A stretch of DNA of 29,681 nucleotides from an uncultured Selenomonadales bacterium (GCA_937877565.1 CALFJB010000107.1:1-29681), one strand, 5' to 3'; counted from the first letter of the stretch, positions 13,401-19,320 are shown. Numbers and translations are program-made. The notes: a model not told the origin generated them from the sequence alone.

Positions 13401-14676
13401 TTCAATTATGGTTGATGGCTCCGTTGTCAATTCTGTAACAAGCAATGACGGTAGTATAGTTTTCTACATTGACAAGAACAATAATACCAATTCAATAACA
13501 ATTAAAGACGGCGCGAAGATGAATTGGAAAGTTGACACCGAAGAAAATGTTATCGCAGTGAAAGAACCTGCAACAATTCTTGGCGACGCCAAAGCTAATA
13601 ACATTCCTAATGAAGAAGACGGCGCATTTATTGACGCACTTGCAGGCAATGACACTATCACAAACAACGGCAACGACGTTACACTGACGGGCGGCGCAGG
13701 CAACGATAAAATTACAAATGAAGGCTCCAATTCTTCAATCGACGGCGGCGCAGGTAACGACACTATCACAAGTTCCGGCAATGAAGTTACAATTAAAGGC
13801 GGCGCAGGTACAGATAAAATTATTCTTGAGGGCGATTCAGAAAATGTTGTAATTGAATACGCAACCGGCGACGGCAAAGATACTGTTGAAGGTTTCAACG
13901 ATTCAACTGAAATTTTGGTAACTTCAGGAAGTATTACAAACTCCGTAACGGCAAGCAACAAGAAAGATCAGATTTTCTACATTGGCAGCGGTACAACCAA
14001 CGCAATTACAATCGTTGACGGCGCGGATATGGAACTTGAAGTTGAAAATAATTCCATCCATATTGCAGAAAAACCAATAGTAAATGGTTCAGCCAGTGCA
14101 GATAACCTTCCAAACGATAAAAACCGTGCGTTTATTGACGCGCTTGCAGGCAATGACACTATCACAAACAGCGGAATTGAAGTTACAATCGACGCGGGCG
14201 CAGGTGCTGACAGAATCAGCCTTTCAAGTGACGCGGCTTATAACAGTATTCTCGGCGGCGCGGGCGCAGATTCAATTTACACCAACGGCAACAGCAACAT
14301 TATTCACTACACGGCGGGCGACGGCAAAGACGTTATCTTTGGTTTTGGCGGCAGCGATATTGTAGAAGTTGACTGCAAGAATATTGCCTCTCCTAAACAA
14401 AGCGGCAATGACGTTGTTTTCAACATTAACAGTAGCACTGCAAATACTATAACTTTCAAGAATCACAACAAGGCAGATTTTGCTTACGAATACAACGAAG
14501 ATAAAGACCTTTACGAAATTTTCATGGATTCAGAATTTGAAGACTCCAGCGCGAAAATTTCTGATATTATCGAAGTGGAAAATTACGAATTTGAAAACAT
14601 TGAAACTCAAAACTTAGATAATTTGACACAATCAGATAATGTTAGCGCGGCTTATTCTTACGACGATGAAAAATAA
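1414..14676 (+). CDS. Giant RTX-type (hemolysin-type calcium-binding repeat) protein, 4420 aa
   Basis: Function is not known beyond the family. Most of the protein consists of glycine- and aspartate-rich nonapeptides of the GGxGNDxI type, typically spaced as x-N-x-V-x-I-x-GGAGNDxI. In known proteins these bind Ca2+ and fold as parallel beta-rolls after secretion. There is no Sec signal peptide and the start is hydrophilic (MADKKSGYF). The C-terminal ~60 residues are repeat-free, acidic and end in AAYSYDDEK, as expected of an uncleaved type I secretion signal. Recurring hinges of the form YASGDGKDTIxGF, then FYIGSGTTNAITIKDG, separate the repeat blocks. Residues ~1110-1515 form a different region with two ~161-residue repeats. 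Residues 1978-2905 hold five near-identical 185-186-residue modules; residues ~3272-4225 hold a second module family. A large adhesin, surface layer or biofilm protein is the likely role (inference). No type I exporter genes are in the window. Confidence 0.88.
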   Translation: MADKKSGYFSNVEGTTGNDSFDYSGEHSSIQTYRGDDYVSVKGDFNTIYGGAGNDSIIATGSYFNTLYGDAGNDYIKISASKAYSVLADGGTGDDYFEVEGGLNKLTITGGAGSDSIKVTSSTSNKVNFVVTDFSAEDVFIVDNDDTGGEYLTYSETSNGIVIQDTDPNTFSVTLQGVSNISDIADAKYYYKNGSKTLGEVFGISVSGKSISNTISSTLITTGSGNDNISNGSYPSGGRYVTINAGAGDDTIYDFEGGDYTSINAGEGNDYITNRASQITIVGGKGNDTILNSEWSSGVLIQYNNGDGNDYISGTLDSNDTIQITGSTYTTTTSSSNLIIGVGSGSLTVQGGANSGVNIVGTLSGGNSNSLYIKGTSGADSINNTLDNATIDALAGNDSIDNSGSSVKIDAGAGSDYIIFGGENVTTDGGDDDDTIDNRGLHNLVLGGKGNDTIDNYGSNVTIDGGAGNDSIGNITWTGNGENVSINGGDGNDRINTGDGQNITVDGGAGDDYIDNGGANDLINGGEGNDTIWNGSQYDSTLNGGVGNDLIFNYGGSNATVDGGEGKDTLRIDGGYNISMNGGAGDDTLENWGDNSEQITLNGGAGNDYFDNDHDFATLIGGEGNDTFDVCGNNVLIDGGVGKDSLRTTGNLTESSINTGADDDVIKLDDAQNNTINAGTGNDVVSLSSNATGNLIQYTAGEGNDTIYGLDENNTLQIIGGEIGSYSISGQDVYLSVGTNNILLKNVAKKNLNFIVNGKIANRIFGSAYADSIENSVSDAMIDAGAGNDSITNNGANTTIDAGAGNDLIHNNELNSNVSINAGVGNDTISNGSLFNSSAGAYATLIGGAGNDSIYNIGESATINGGDGADTIMNNGGQSDGHLTSIDAGSGNDVITNRADKVTISGSAGNDSITNGGDSVKVDGGEGNDYIHVPATQGPSKLKDNGRVSGNDITINGGSGKDTIYTSYFERNSVDGGDDDDFISNKANNSTINGGAGNDTIDNTGKNVSISGGAGNDKITNRGSKTTIESGMGADTMDNYENDVELNGGSGDDEITNSGDYVTIRAEDGNDHIYNTGAEVVIDAGDGDDTIENDSSWSEATVSGGEGYDLFIFSGGTLKIEDYEYGDTIQINVDYTNIRWEYDEGITILLDDGDSGRIVILNGEEFASDSGNLDIDLVDSEGERIIILPNGLEWDGEVLHIYENYEAGEEELSFTYLSGLLGETDGPITNIDASEYDGYLNVAFDDWYNDYNITLGGGESNFHGTYYSEVNVAYGGGYFYIDEINEGFNIHLTFEPEEKRYEFDGDTLYLNLGEGTIAIGNGKDWVSDNGQLNINVYNEYGDRVEFNNLPDGLEWDGETLYVYPWYENDYLSIGEVNESLSGGTEITNIDASGASYLNIDLDNDANEYNVTVGGGSDGGGGEFSIYGTDFDRLNLYYGGGSLYIDELTDAYNIHLTFSLDEEPSYVLGDDMLELNFGDDRTIQIANGFEWLSEDGGLAFNVYDEYGNIIEFGGGGEDLYKEGTPGADTIYNEKSNATINALAGDDTISNYGDNVSINAGAGKDNIYNDAEYVTIEGGAGDDYIKNDTMDIDYDEDFEGNVNQNRGHNVVIDAGDGKDTIISCGATNVSINGGAGDDSITGDLRAQTTVIGGKGNDTIDLNSSSGERLIKYETGDGNDVITGFTESDLLQITSGSISASVVSNGDLKLTIGSGTVTFKDMAGKTFRYQIGENGNIQEVEINDLYKEGTSGADKISNEKDNATINALAGNDTISNTGSSVSINAGAGNDSIYNDFTDTDTSSGYNVTINAGDGADTIFNNYGNAAVINGGAGKDVITDYSADSTIDGGADNDTIKGAFVNSSVNGGAGNDLISVESNSAWEGFESTIEGGAGNDSIYLNNGSNIVRYASGDGKDTIVGFSENDSIEVTSGVIGTPQPSGNNVLVTIGSGSTNVITIKDIKVSEILVEGNTIIYNPNPNPYPATLTTGADNETYTDEGATVDAASGNDTIINEGANSSIYGNAGNDSLKNTADNVTLEGGAGNDTLISEGSEGILDGGAGVDKISLGSSAVGNTVIGGAGNDSIYTNGQGNLIQYASGDGKDTIIGFSENDSIEVTSGAIGTPKQSGSNVLITIGSGTSNVITIKDVTTSDIKVEGNIIIYSPAEYPVTLTTGADKETYTDEGATVDAAGGNDTISNEGANSSIYGNAGNDSLKNTADFVTLEGGAGNDTLISEGSEGILDGGAGVDKISLGSSAVGNTVIGGAGNDSIYTNGQGNLIQFATGDGKDTVIGFSENDSIEVTSGAIGTPKQSSNNVLVTIGSGTSNVITIKDVKVSDIKVEDNYIIYAPNPYPTTLTTGADNETFVDEGATVDAAGGNDTITNEGANSSIYGNAGNDVLSNTADNVTLEGGAGNDSLITEGSNGLIEGGAGTDKIYIEGSATGNTIKGGAGNDTIYTNGQGNVIQFATGDGKDTIEGFGENDIIEVTSGAIGTPKQSGNNVLVTIGSGTANVITIKDITTSEILVEGNTIIYRPPVEYPTTLTTGADNETYTDEGATVDAAGGNDTISNEGANSSIYGNAGNDSLKNTADLVTLEGGAGNDTLISEGSEGVLDGGAGVDKISLGSSAVGNIIIGGAGNDSIYTNGQGNLIEYATGDGKDTIIGFSENDSIEVTSGVIGTPKQSGNNVLITIGSGTANVITIKDVKTSDIKVEGNFIIATPPSPYPLTLTTSADNETYTDEGATVDAAGGNDTISNEGANSSIYGNAGNDVLSNTAANVTLDGGAGNDTLISEGSNGLLIGGAGTDKIYIEGDAAGNTIKGGAANDTIYTNGQGNVIQFATGDGKDTIEGFAEGNDTIEVTSGTIGTPKQSGNNVLITIGSGSTNVITITDVKASDIVVNGNMITYETLPFPATLTTSADKETYTAEGATVDADKGNDSITSEGDKSSIYGNAGNDVLTNSGSNSTIDGGAGADKIYITGNATNVTVIGGKDNDLISTNNNGNVIQYASGDGKDTVEGFGENDSIEVTSGSIRSSSDGTDGSRTFYIGSGTTNAITIKDGAKSISKDGKTLYLVAEDNYIVYKENGKHFIYDAKDNFIQHDVDEATIEGLAGADTIESFGKSSSVMAGAGNDSVYNYGHSSTISGGDGVDYIYNEANGVSIDGGAGNDRISLNASDEYSMSTISGGKGNDFIFSDGNSNLFVYATGDGSDTIENFGEKDSIQISGVITSQGKAGENYQIKVGSGTITIKDAAEMEFEVEKVENNNVVHIATIPIITGLSKADTLENDKARATIDALAGNDTITNTGNEASINAGAGNDVVKNEGNSVIIEGEAGNDSITSSGNEVTINAGAGADSINLTGDSKNVIIEYASGDGKDTIVGFNATDSIMVDGSVVNSVTGTDGSIIFRIDKDNNTNSITIKDGAKMNWKVDHEENVIAVKERETILGDAKANNLSNEEDEAFIDALAGNDTVENSGNDVTLTGGAGNDKITNSGSNSSIDGGAGTDTITSSGNEVTIKGGAGNDKITIEDGAENVVIEYASGDGKDTVEGFNESTEILITSGSITNSVTASNMKDQIFYIGSGTTNAITIVDGADMELEVENNSIHIAERPIVIGSAKADSLPNDKDRALIDALAGNDKVTNTGNEVSISGDAGNDSITSSGNEVTINAGAGADSINLTDDSKNVVIEYASGDGKDTIVGFNATDSIMVIGSVIDSAIGANSSRIFYIDDKNNYIQIADGANLKFAIEDDIIHIQPPETISGTAKAETLTNDKDEAVIDALAGNDKVTNSGDNVSINGGAGNDTITSSGNEVTIKGGAGNDKIILEDDSENVVIEYATGEGKDTIEGFNNSTEILVTAGNVTSSIENTSDGSKTFYIGSGTSNAITIVDGADMEIEVENNVIHIAPLPTLTGSAKVDNLDNDKNRAIIDALAGNDKVTNTGNEVSISGGAGNDSITSSGDEVTINGGAGADSIKLTDDSKNVIIEYASGDGKDTIVGFNATDSIMVDGSVVNSVTSNDGSIVFYIDKNNNTNSITIKDGAKMNWKVDTEENVIAVKEPATILGDAKANNIPNEEDGAFIDALAGNDTITNNGNDVTLTGGAGNDKITNEGSNSSIDGGAGNDTITSSGNEVTIKGGAGTDKIILEGDSENVVIEYATGDGKDTVEGFNDSTEILVTSGSITNSVTASNKKDQIFYIGSGTTNAITIVDGADMELEVENNSIHIAEKPIVNGSASADNLPNDKNRAFIDALAGNDTITNSGIEVTIDAGAGADRISLSSDAAYNSILGGAGADSIYTNGNSNIIHYTAGDGKDVIFGFGGSDIVEVDCKNIASPKQSGNDVVFNINSSTANTITFKNHNKADFAYEYNEDKDLYEIFMDSEFEDSSAKISDIIEVENYEFENIETQNLDNLTQSDNVSAAYSYDDEK
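4978..5943 (+). repeat. Two ~483-base tandem repeats in the central non-RTX region
   Basis: Inside the giant gene, the phrase LEWDGE with its surroundings begins at 4978 (residue 1189) and recurs at 5461 (residue 1350). Each copy then runs through TNIDAS, a GGG-rich stretch with Y(F/L)YIDE(I/L), and NIHLTF. This part (about 4747-5960) lacks GGxGND motifs and is rich in aromatic and acidic residues, so it is probably a separate beta-rich domain pair embedded in the repeat array. I do not recognise the domain. Confidence 0.7.
7345..10128 (+). repeat. Five tandem modules of 555-558 bases in the giant gene
   Basis: Module starts, marked by the phrase YP-x-TLTT-x-AD, are at 7345, 7900, 8455, 9013 and 9571, with a degenerate sixth starting near 10129. 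Each encodes TLTTGAD(N/K)ETYTDEG, NSSIYGNAGND, two or three GGAGND repeats, NGQGN(L/V)IQ(F/Y)A, GFSENDSIEVTSG and a closing ITIKD strand. Neighbouring copies are close to identical at the nucleotide level, which points to recent expansion by unequal recombination and makes the region prone to assembly collapse. Confidence 0.9.
11227..14085 (+). repeat. Second family of tandem modules with a higher-order 1848-base period
   Basis: Modules begin at 11227, 11734, 12238, 12679, 13129 and 13582, and a partial one at 14086. Spacings are 507, 504, 441, 450, 453 and 504 bases. The start phrase is like GSAKADNL or GDAKANNL, followed by a DALAGND motif. Modules 11734 and 13582 are the same subtype, as are 12238 and 14086; both pairs lie exactly 1848 bases apart. 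This indicates that a block of four modules was duplicated as a unit. Confidence 0.85.
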
Positions 14677-14684
14677 ATAAAACC

Positions 14685-14701
14685 TGCGCGAAGTCCGCGC
14701 A
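14685..14701. other. Small GC-rich hairpin after the giant gene
   Basis: TGCGCG and CGCGCA pair around a 5-base loop, starting 8 bases after the stop codon. No T run follows, so it is not a standard terminator by itself. It may protect the 3' end of the long transcript (inference). Confidence 0.45.
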
Positions 14702-14720
14702 AATTAAATTAGTGTAAACT

Positions 14721-14755
14721 AAAGGAGCTAGCCCCTAGAGGTTAGCTCCTTTTTT
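14721..14755. terminator. Bidirectional terminator between the giant gene and oppF
   Basis: A 10-bp stem (AAAGGAGCTA at 14721-14730 with TAGCTCCTTT at 14743-14752) is followed by T on the right. It is preceded by A on the left, so it can also act on the minus strand. The two flanking genes converge on it. Confidence 0.85.
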
Positions 14756-14758
14756 GAT

Positions 14759-15649
14759 TTATTCGGTGTCTCTTACAAAATGGGTACTCGTTACTTGACG
14801 CAGTTTAAAATTTTCGTAATTAATTTCAGCGGCGTTGTAATTTAAAAGCTGTCGATTTTTTTCAATAACAGGATTTGGCAACGGTACGGCAGACAGTAAA
14901 CTTTTTGTATAAGGATGAATAGGATTATAAAAAATTTCCTGCGTCGTTCCTGTTTCAACCAAAAAACCTTTGTGCAAAACGCCGATTCTGTCAGAAATAT
15001 ATTTGACCATACTTAAATCGTGCGCAATGAAAAGGTACGCGCAATTTGTTTCGGCTTGAATATCTTTCATCAGATTAACAACCTGCGCTTGAATTGAAAC
15101 ATCCAGCGCGGAAATACATTCATCAGCGATAATCAATTTTGGATTCATAACGAGAGCGCGGGCAATTCCTACGCGCTGTCTTTGTCCGCCGGAAAATTGT
15201 TGAGGATAACGTTCAGCATGTGCGGGCGATAATCCAACTTTTTTTAGAATTTCTGAAATAATTTCCTTGCGTTCGTCCAAATTATTATAAAGCTTGTGAA
15301 TGTCAAGCCCTTCAGCGATAATATCGCCAATTTTTTTACGCGGATTTAAACTGCTCATAGGGTCTTGAAAAATCATCTGCATATTTTTTCGCAACATTCT
15401 TTGAGCCCGATCTCCAAGCTTACCTGAAATTTTCATACCGTTAAAAATAATTTCGCCGCCGGTAGGATTGTAAAGCCGAATGATACTGCGCCCAATCGTA
15501 GTTTTGCCGCTGCCACTTTCGCCAACTAAGCCGTAAGTTTCGCCGGGAAAAATTTCAAATGAAACGCTATTGACGGCTTTAACCGTAAAACTGCGCGAAA
15601 TTTTAAAATGCTGATTGAGATTTTTAACTTTCAGCAAAGGTTCAGGCAT
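14759..15649 (-). CDS. oppF: Oligopeptide/dipeptide ABC transporter ATP-binding protein, OppF type
   Basis: This is one of the two ATPases that drive peptide import through an Opp/Dpp permease at the inner face of the membrane. With the chosen ATG the protein has 296 residues. Walker A GESGSGKTT is at residues 43-51. The Q-loop region reads MIFQDPMSSLNPR, the ABC signature FSGGQRQRVGIAR, Walker B LIIADECISALD and the H-loop IAHDLS. In Walker B the residue after the catalytic Glu is Cys rather than the usual Pro. A GTG at 15664 extends the frame by five residues, but AAAGGTGG overlaps that codon and sits 11 bases before the ATG at 15649, so the ATG is preferred. It follows oppD by about 29 bases in the same operon. 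No permease or binding protein gene is nearby. Confidence 0.88.
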   Translation of the reverse strand: MPEPLLKVKNLNQHFKISRSFTVKAVNSVSFEIFPGETYGLVGESGSGKTTIGRSIIRLYNPTGGEIIFNGMKISGKLGDRAQRMLRKNMQMIFQDPMSSLNPRKKIGDIIAEGLDIHKLYNNLDERKEIISEILKKVGLSPAHAERYPQQFSGGQRQRVGIARALVMNPKLIIADECISALDVSIQAQVVNLMKDIQAETNCAYLFIAHDLSMVKYISDRIGVLHKGFLVETGTTQEIFYNPIHPYTKSLLSAVPLPNPVIEKNRQLLNYNAAEINYENFKLRQVTSTHFVRDTE

Positions 15650-15678
15650 TTGAAAAATTGCCACCTTTCTATAAAAAA

Positions 15679-16725
15679 CTATACCACTACACCGGCTGCC
15701 TTTCTGGAACGTTCAAGCCGCGCTTTTAATTCCGGCGGCAATTCAATTTTTGGCGCGTCGGGATGAAGTAGCCACGTTGCCGCGTAGTGCGTTTTTGAAA
15801 TTTGGAACATTGGCGGCGCGGCTTTTTCGTCGATTTTCATTGCAAATTTATTTCTTGCAGAAAAAGCATCGCCTTTCGGCTCGTGTAACAAATTCGGCGG
15901 ACTGCCGGGAATTGAATATAATCTATCGTCATCAGTTTCAAGGTCGGGCATTGCTGATAAAAGTCCCCACGTGTAAGGATGGCGCGGATCGTAGAAAATT
16001 TCATCAACCGTTCCAACTTCGATAATTTTTCCTGCGTACATAACATTTACAAAATCTGCAACCTTCGCCACAACGCCCAAATCGTGCGTTATGTAAATTA
16101 CGGACAAATTCATTTGCGCTTGAATATCTTTTATCAGATTTAAAATTTTGGCTTGAATCGTAACATCAAGCGCAGTTGTCGGTTCATCGCAAATTAAAAT
16201 TTTCGGCTCACATGATAACGCAATGGCAATTACAACACGTTGACGCATTCCGCCGCTAAGTTGGTGAGGATAATTTTTCATTCGCTTTTCGGCGTCGATA
16301 ATTCCAACTAAATTTAAAAGCTCAACGGCTTTTTTTGCGGCGTCAGACTTTGAAATTTTTTTATGTAAAAACATTGCCTCCATAACCTGTTCACCAATTT
16401 GCATTGTTGGATCTAGACTTGTCATTGGGTCTTGAAAAACCATTGCAATTTGTTGCCCGTTAATATTTTGGCGCAAATCTTTTTTTGAAAGTGTCAGTAA
16501 ATCCACGCCGTTATAAAAAATATTTCCGCCGTTGATAACGCTGTTTGAATCCAGTAAACCTGTAACCGCCTTCATTGTAACAGATTTACCGCTGCCACTT
16601 TCGCCAACAAGTGCAACTGTTTTACCGCGTGGCAAGTCAAAACTTACGCCGCGTATTGCGTGAATGTTTCCGGCGTTCGTGCGAAATGTTATATCCAGAT
16701 TTTTTATCGACAAAATATTTTCCAT
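15679..16725 (-). CDS. oppD: Oligopeptide ABC transporter ATP-binding protein, OppD type
   Basis: This is the partner ATPase of OppF. The 348 residues include Walker A GESGSGKS (41-48), Q-loop MVFQDPMTSLDP, ABC signature LSGGMRQRVVIA, Walker B ILICDEPTTALD and H-loop ITHDLGVVA. The C-terminal peptide-transporter domain (oligo_HPY type) begins near SIPGSPPNLL. It has the form seen in Gram-positive OppD (GDAFSARNKFAMKID, then HYAATWLLHPDAPK), without the cysteines found in many DppD proteins that can hold an iron-sulfur cluster. Start: ATG with AAAGGCG upstream. It lies 73 bases after prfC on the same strand. No clear promoter of its own was found, so it may be read through from prfC. Confidence 0.9.
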   Translation of the reverse strand: MENILSIKNLDITFRTNAGNIHAIRGVSFDLPRGKTVALVGESGSGKSVTMKAVTGLLDSNSVINGGNIFYNGVDLLTLSKKDLRQNINGQQIAMVFQDPMTSLDPTMQIGEQVMEAMFLHKKISKSDAAKKAVELLNLVGIIDAEKRMKNYPHQLSGGMRQRVVIAIALSCEPKILICDEPTTALDVTIQAKILNLIKDIQAQMNLSVIYITHDLGVVAKVADFVNVMYAGKIIEVGTVDEIFYDPRHPYTWGLLSAMPDLETDDDRLYSIPGSPPNLLHEPKGDAFSARNKFAMKIDEKAAPPMFQISKTHYAATWLLHPDAPKIELPPELKARLERSRKAAGVVV

Positions 16726-16798
16726 ATTATCGCCTTTTATTTAAATTTTTAAAGTTCCCAAATAAATGTTTATGTCAGCTGCCGCCAATTTTTAATTT

Positions 16799-18400
16799 TC
16801 AAACTTCAAATGGCGTTGCACTCATCAAAAGTTTTGGATTGTTTTCAGTTATCCAGCCCAATGCCCATTCATTTTCCACCAAAAGCACGGGATTTTCTAT
16901 TCTGTCAGTAACGAACATTCCACGATTTGCGCCGCGCAATGTTGCAGGAGTAACTTTTTCGCCACTTTCAAATTTCAACCACCGCGCCACTTCAAACGGC
17001 AACATTGTAAGTAAAACGTCAACACCATATTCAGATTTTAAGCGATACTGTAAAACTTCAAATTGTAACGTTCCAACTGTGCCGACAATATAAGAATCGC
17101 TCCCCATTCCAACGGGATAAAAAAGTTGAATCGCTCCTTCCTGCGTCAACTGTTCAATTCCTTTGGCAAATTGTTTTCTTTTCATAGTGTCTTTAGCAGA
17201 AACGCGGGCGAATTTTTCCGGCGGGAATGTTGGGAACTCTTCAAATTTAAATTTGTGCGCGGCGTCAGTGATTGTGTCGCCAATTCCAAAAATTCCGGGA
17301 TCAAATAATCCCACAATATCGCCGGGAAAAGCCTCTTCAATAATTTGCCGCTCCTGCGCGAGGAATTGTTGCGGCTGTGCAAGTTTTATCATTTTATTTG
17401 ACGGCGCGTGCCAAACTTGCATATTTCTTTCAAATTTGCCTGAACAAATTCTGATAAAAGCCAATCTGTCACGGTGCGCGGGATTCATATTCGCTTGAAT
17501 TTTGAACACGAACGCAGAAAATTTTTCGTCGTCAGGTTCTATAATTCCGTCGTCAGAAATTCTTGGAGCGGGCGGCGGCGCAAGTCTCAAATATTCTTCC
17601 AAAAAATTTTGTACGCCAAAATTTGTCATCGCACTGCCAAAAAATGTTGGTGTTAAATCGCCCGCGTCAATTTTGGCTTTGTCGAATTTTTCGCCTGCCT
17701 CGTCAAGTAACATTAAATCATCTTGCAAGGCGTCAAAATTTGCCTGTCCAATTCGTTCAATAAATTTTTTATCGTCTGGATCAAAAATTTCAGAAATTCT
17801 TTCACTTTGCCCGTGCGTCGTATCTTCAGCAAAAAGTTCGGCGCGGTTTTTCTGCCTGTCGTAAACGCCCAAATATTTGCCGTCAACGCCAATAGGAAAA
17901 TTCATCGGGTATGCACGAATCCCCAAAACATTTTCCACTTCGTCCAGTAAATCCAGCGGAATTTTGCCGTATCTGTCCAATTTATTTATAAAAGTAAAAA
18001 TTGGAATACGCCTTTCACGGCAAACTTTGAAAAGTTTTTTAGTTTGCGCCTCAACGCCTTTAGCCGCGTCAAGTACCATAACCGCGCTGTCAACCGCCAT
18101 TAAAGTCCTGTACGTGTCTTCAGAAAAATCTTGGTGACCGGGCGTGTCCAAAATATTTATCCTGCAACCGCCGTAGTCAAATTGAAGTACCGAACTTGTA
18201 ACGGAAATTCCACGCTGCTTTTCAATTTCCATCCAATCGCTAACTGCGTGGCGTTGAGTTTTTCTAGATTTAATTGAGCCCGCCAAATGAATTGCCCCGC
18301 CATACAGTAAAAGTTTTTCGGTTAATGTAGTTTTGCCGGCGTCAGGATGTGAAATTATTGCAAACGTCCGACGTTTTGATATTTCTTCGCTTAATGTCAT
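16799..18400 (-). CDS. prfC: Peptide chain release factor 3
   Basis: RF3 is a GTPase that removes class I release factors from the ribosome after termination. The protein has 533 residues; E. coli RF3 has 529. The G1 loop has the RF3-specific form SHPDAGKTTLTEK near the start, G3 is DTPGHQDF and G4 is NKLD. The later region (FGSAMTNFGVQNFLEEYLRLAPPP and onward) matches RF3 domains II and III rather than EF-G. The frame is open upstream to a TTG at 18436, but GGAGGT at 18413-18418 lies 12 bases before the ATG at 18400, giving MTLSEEISKRRTFAIISHP, the normal RF3 start. It is the first gene of the minus-strand group with oppD and oppF and is divergent from rsmE. Confidence 0.95.
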   Translation of the reverse strand: MTLSEEISKRRTFAIISHPDAGKTTLTEKLLLYGGAIHLAGSIKSRKTQRHAVSDWMEIEKQRGISVTSSVLQFDYGGCRINILDTPGHQDFSEDTYRTLMAVDSAVMVLDAAKGVEAQTKKLFKVCRERRIPIFTFINKLDRYGKIPLDLLDEVENVLGIRAYPMNFPIGVDGKYLGVYDRQKNRAELFAEDTTHGQSERISEIFDPDDKKFIERIGQANFDALQDDLMLLDEAGEKFDKAKIDAGDLTPTFFGSAMTNFGVQNFLEEYLRLAPPPAPRISDDGIIEPDDEKFSAFVFKIQANMNPAHRDRLAFIRICSGKFERNMQVWHAPSNKMIKLAQPQQFLAQERQIIEEAFPGDIVGLFDPGIFGIGDTITDAAHKFKFEEFPTFPPEKFARVSAKDTMKRKQFAKGIEQLTQEGAIQLFYPVGMGSDSYIVGTVGTLQFEVLQYRLKSEYGVDVLLTMLPFEVARWLKFESGEKVTPATLRGANRGMFVTDRIENPVLLVENEWALGWITENNPKLLMSATPFEV

Positions 18401-18423
18401 ATTTTTTATTACACCTCCCGCTA

Positions 18424-18452
18424 ATGATAACAGCAAAAAAAATTTATGACAA
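18424..18452 (-). promoter_or_regulatory. Possible promoter of prfC
   Basis: On the minus strand TTGTCA (18447-18452) and TATCAT (18424-18429) are 17 bases apart. Transcription would then begin only a few bases before or within the GGAGGT site, leaving a very short leader, so the call is weak. Confidence 0.3.
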
Positions 18453-18476
18453 GAAAATTTTATTGACGCGGTGTAG

Positions 18477-18506
18477 TTTACCGGTCTGCAGGAATTAATT
18501 TACAAT
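18477..18506 (+). promoter_or_regulatory. Probable promoter of the rsmE cluster
   Basis: TTTACC (18477-18482) and TACAAT (18501-18506) are 18 bases apart, upstream of the rsmE ribosome site. It would serve the whole plus-strand cluster through the symporter gene, since no terminator is visible until 25323. Confidence 0.45.
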
Positions 18507-18549
18507 TTGTCGAAAAAATTTTCAAATAAAAAATTGCGAGGCGGTTAAT

Positions 18550-19320
18550 GTGAAGAGAATTTTTTTAGATCAACTTTCTGAAAATGTAGAAATAACCGGC
18601 AAGGACGCAAATCATCTGGCAAATTCCCTGCGTGCCAAAAAAGGCGATAAAATTATTGCGGTGGACAAATTCGGCAACACTGCAACTTTGGAGCTTACAA
18701 AATTTGATTCTGAAAAAATTTACGCAAAATGTATCAGCGAAATTACTAAGGCGGAAATTGGCGAAAAGAAAATAACTTTGGCTGATTGTCTGCCGAAACA
18801 AAATAAATTTGATGATATTGTTGAAAAGGCAACTGAATTGGGAATTAATAAATTGCAGCCGCTAATTTCAGATAGGACTATTGCGCGTCCCGGAAATTTC
18901 CGCGCAAAAACGAAATTGGAGCGTTGGAACAGAATTGCAAAAGAAGCCGCTGAACAGTGCGCCCGTGATACAATTCCAGAAATTGGCGAAATTACAGAAA
19001 TTTTAAATTGGCTTGAAGAAATTGCGCCAAATATTGGCAGATTTAAAAATGGCAAATTCAACTGTCAAGGCGCGTTACTTTTATTTTGCAACGAAAGGGA
19101 AACTTCAGAAAATCTTTCTGAAATTCTCACTGAATACAAAAATTGCAACTGCGAAAAAAATATTATAATTCTGATTGGACCTGAAGGCGGCTTTTCTGAT
19201 CGTGAAGTTAGAGAAATTAAAAATTTTGGCGGCGTAAGTGTTTCGCTCGGCAAAACTATTTTGAAAACTGATACGGCGGCAATTTCTGCGCTTGCCATTG
19301 TTCAATATGAATTAAGCTAG
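18550..19320 (+). CDS. rsmE: 16S rRNA (uracil(1498)-N3)-methyltransferase
   Basis: RsmE is a SPOUT-family enzyme that methylates N3 of U1498 in 16S rRNA using S-adenosylmethionine. The 256-residue length is typical. Family hallmarks are the start KRIFLDQL, PKQNKFDDIVEKATELGI, LIGPEGGFSDREV and the C-terminal knot sequence SLGKTILKTDTAAISAL. The start is GTG at 18550, within ATGTGA; the overlapping ATG at 18548 runs at once into TGA, so GTG is the only usable start after GAGGCGG. In B. subtilis yqeU (rsmE) is followed directly by yqeV (mtaB); here two HAD genes stand between them. The last ~70 bases of this gene recur at 20853-20921. Confidence 0.95.
   Translation: MKRIFLDQLSENVEITGKDANHLANSLRAKKGDKIIAVDKFGNTATLELTKFDSEKIYAKCISEITKAEIGEKKITLADCLPKQNKFDDIVEKATELGINKLQPLISDRTIARPGNFRAKTKLERWNRIAKEAAEQCARDTIPEIGEITEILNWLEEIAPNIGRFKNGKFNCQGALLLFCNERETSENLSEILTEYKNCNCEKNIIILIGPEGGFSDREVREIKNFGGVSVSLGKTILKTDTAAISALAIVQYELS

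Noticed and set aside
7345..14085. Regularly spaced repeats that might suggest a CRISPR array
   Set aside because: The repeats are in-frame protein-coding modules of about 440-560 bases without unique spacers of uniform size, and the reading frame is continuous.
14759..15649. Cys in the OppF Walker B region (DECISALD) as a sign of an inactive ATPase
   Set aside because: The catalytic Glu and all other ATPase motifs are intact, and the position after it is known to vary in OppF-type proteins.
15650..15664. GTG start adding five residues to OppF
   Set aside because: The Shine-Dalgarno-like AAAGGTGG overlaps this codon, while it is well placed for the ATG at 15649.
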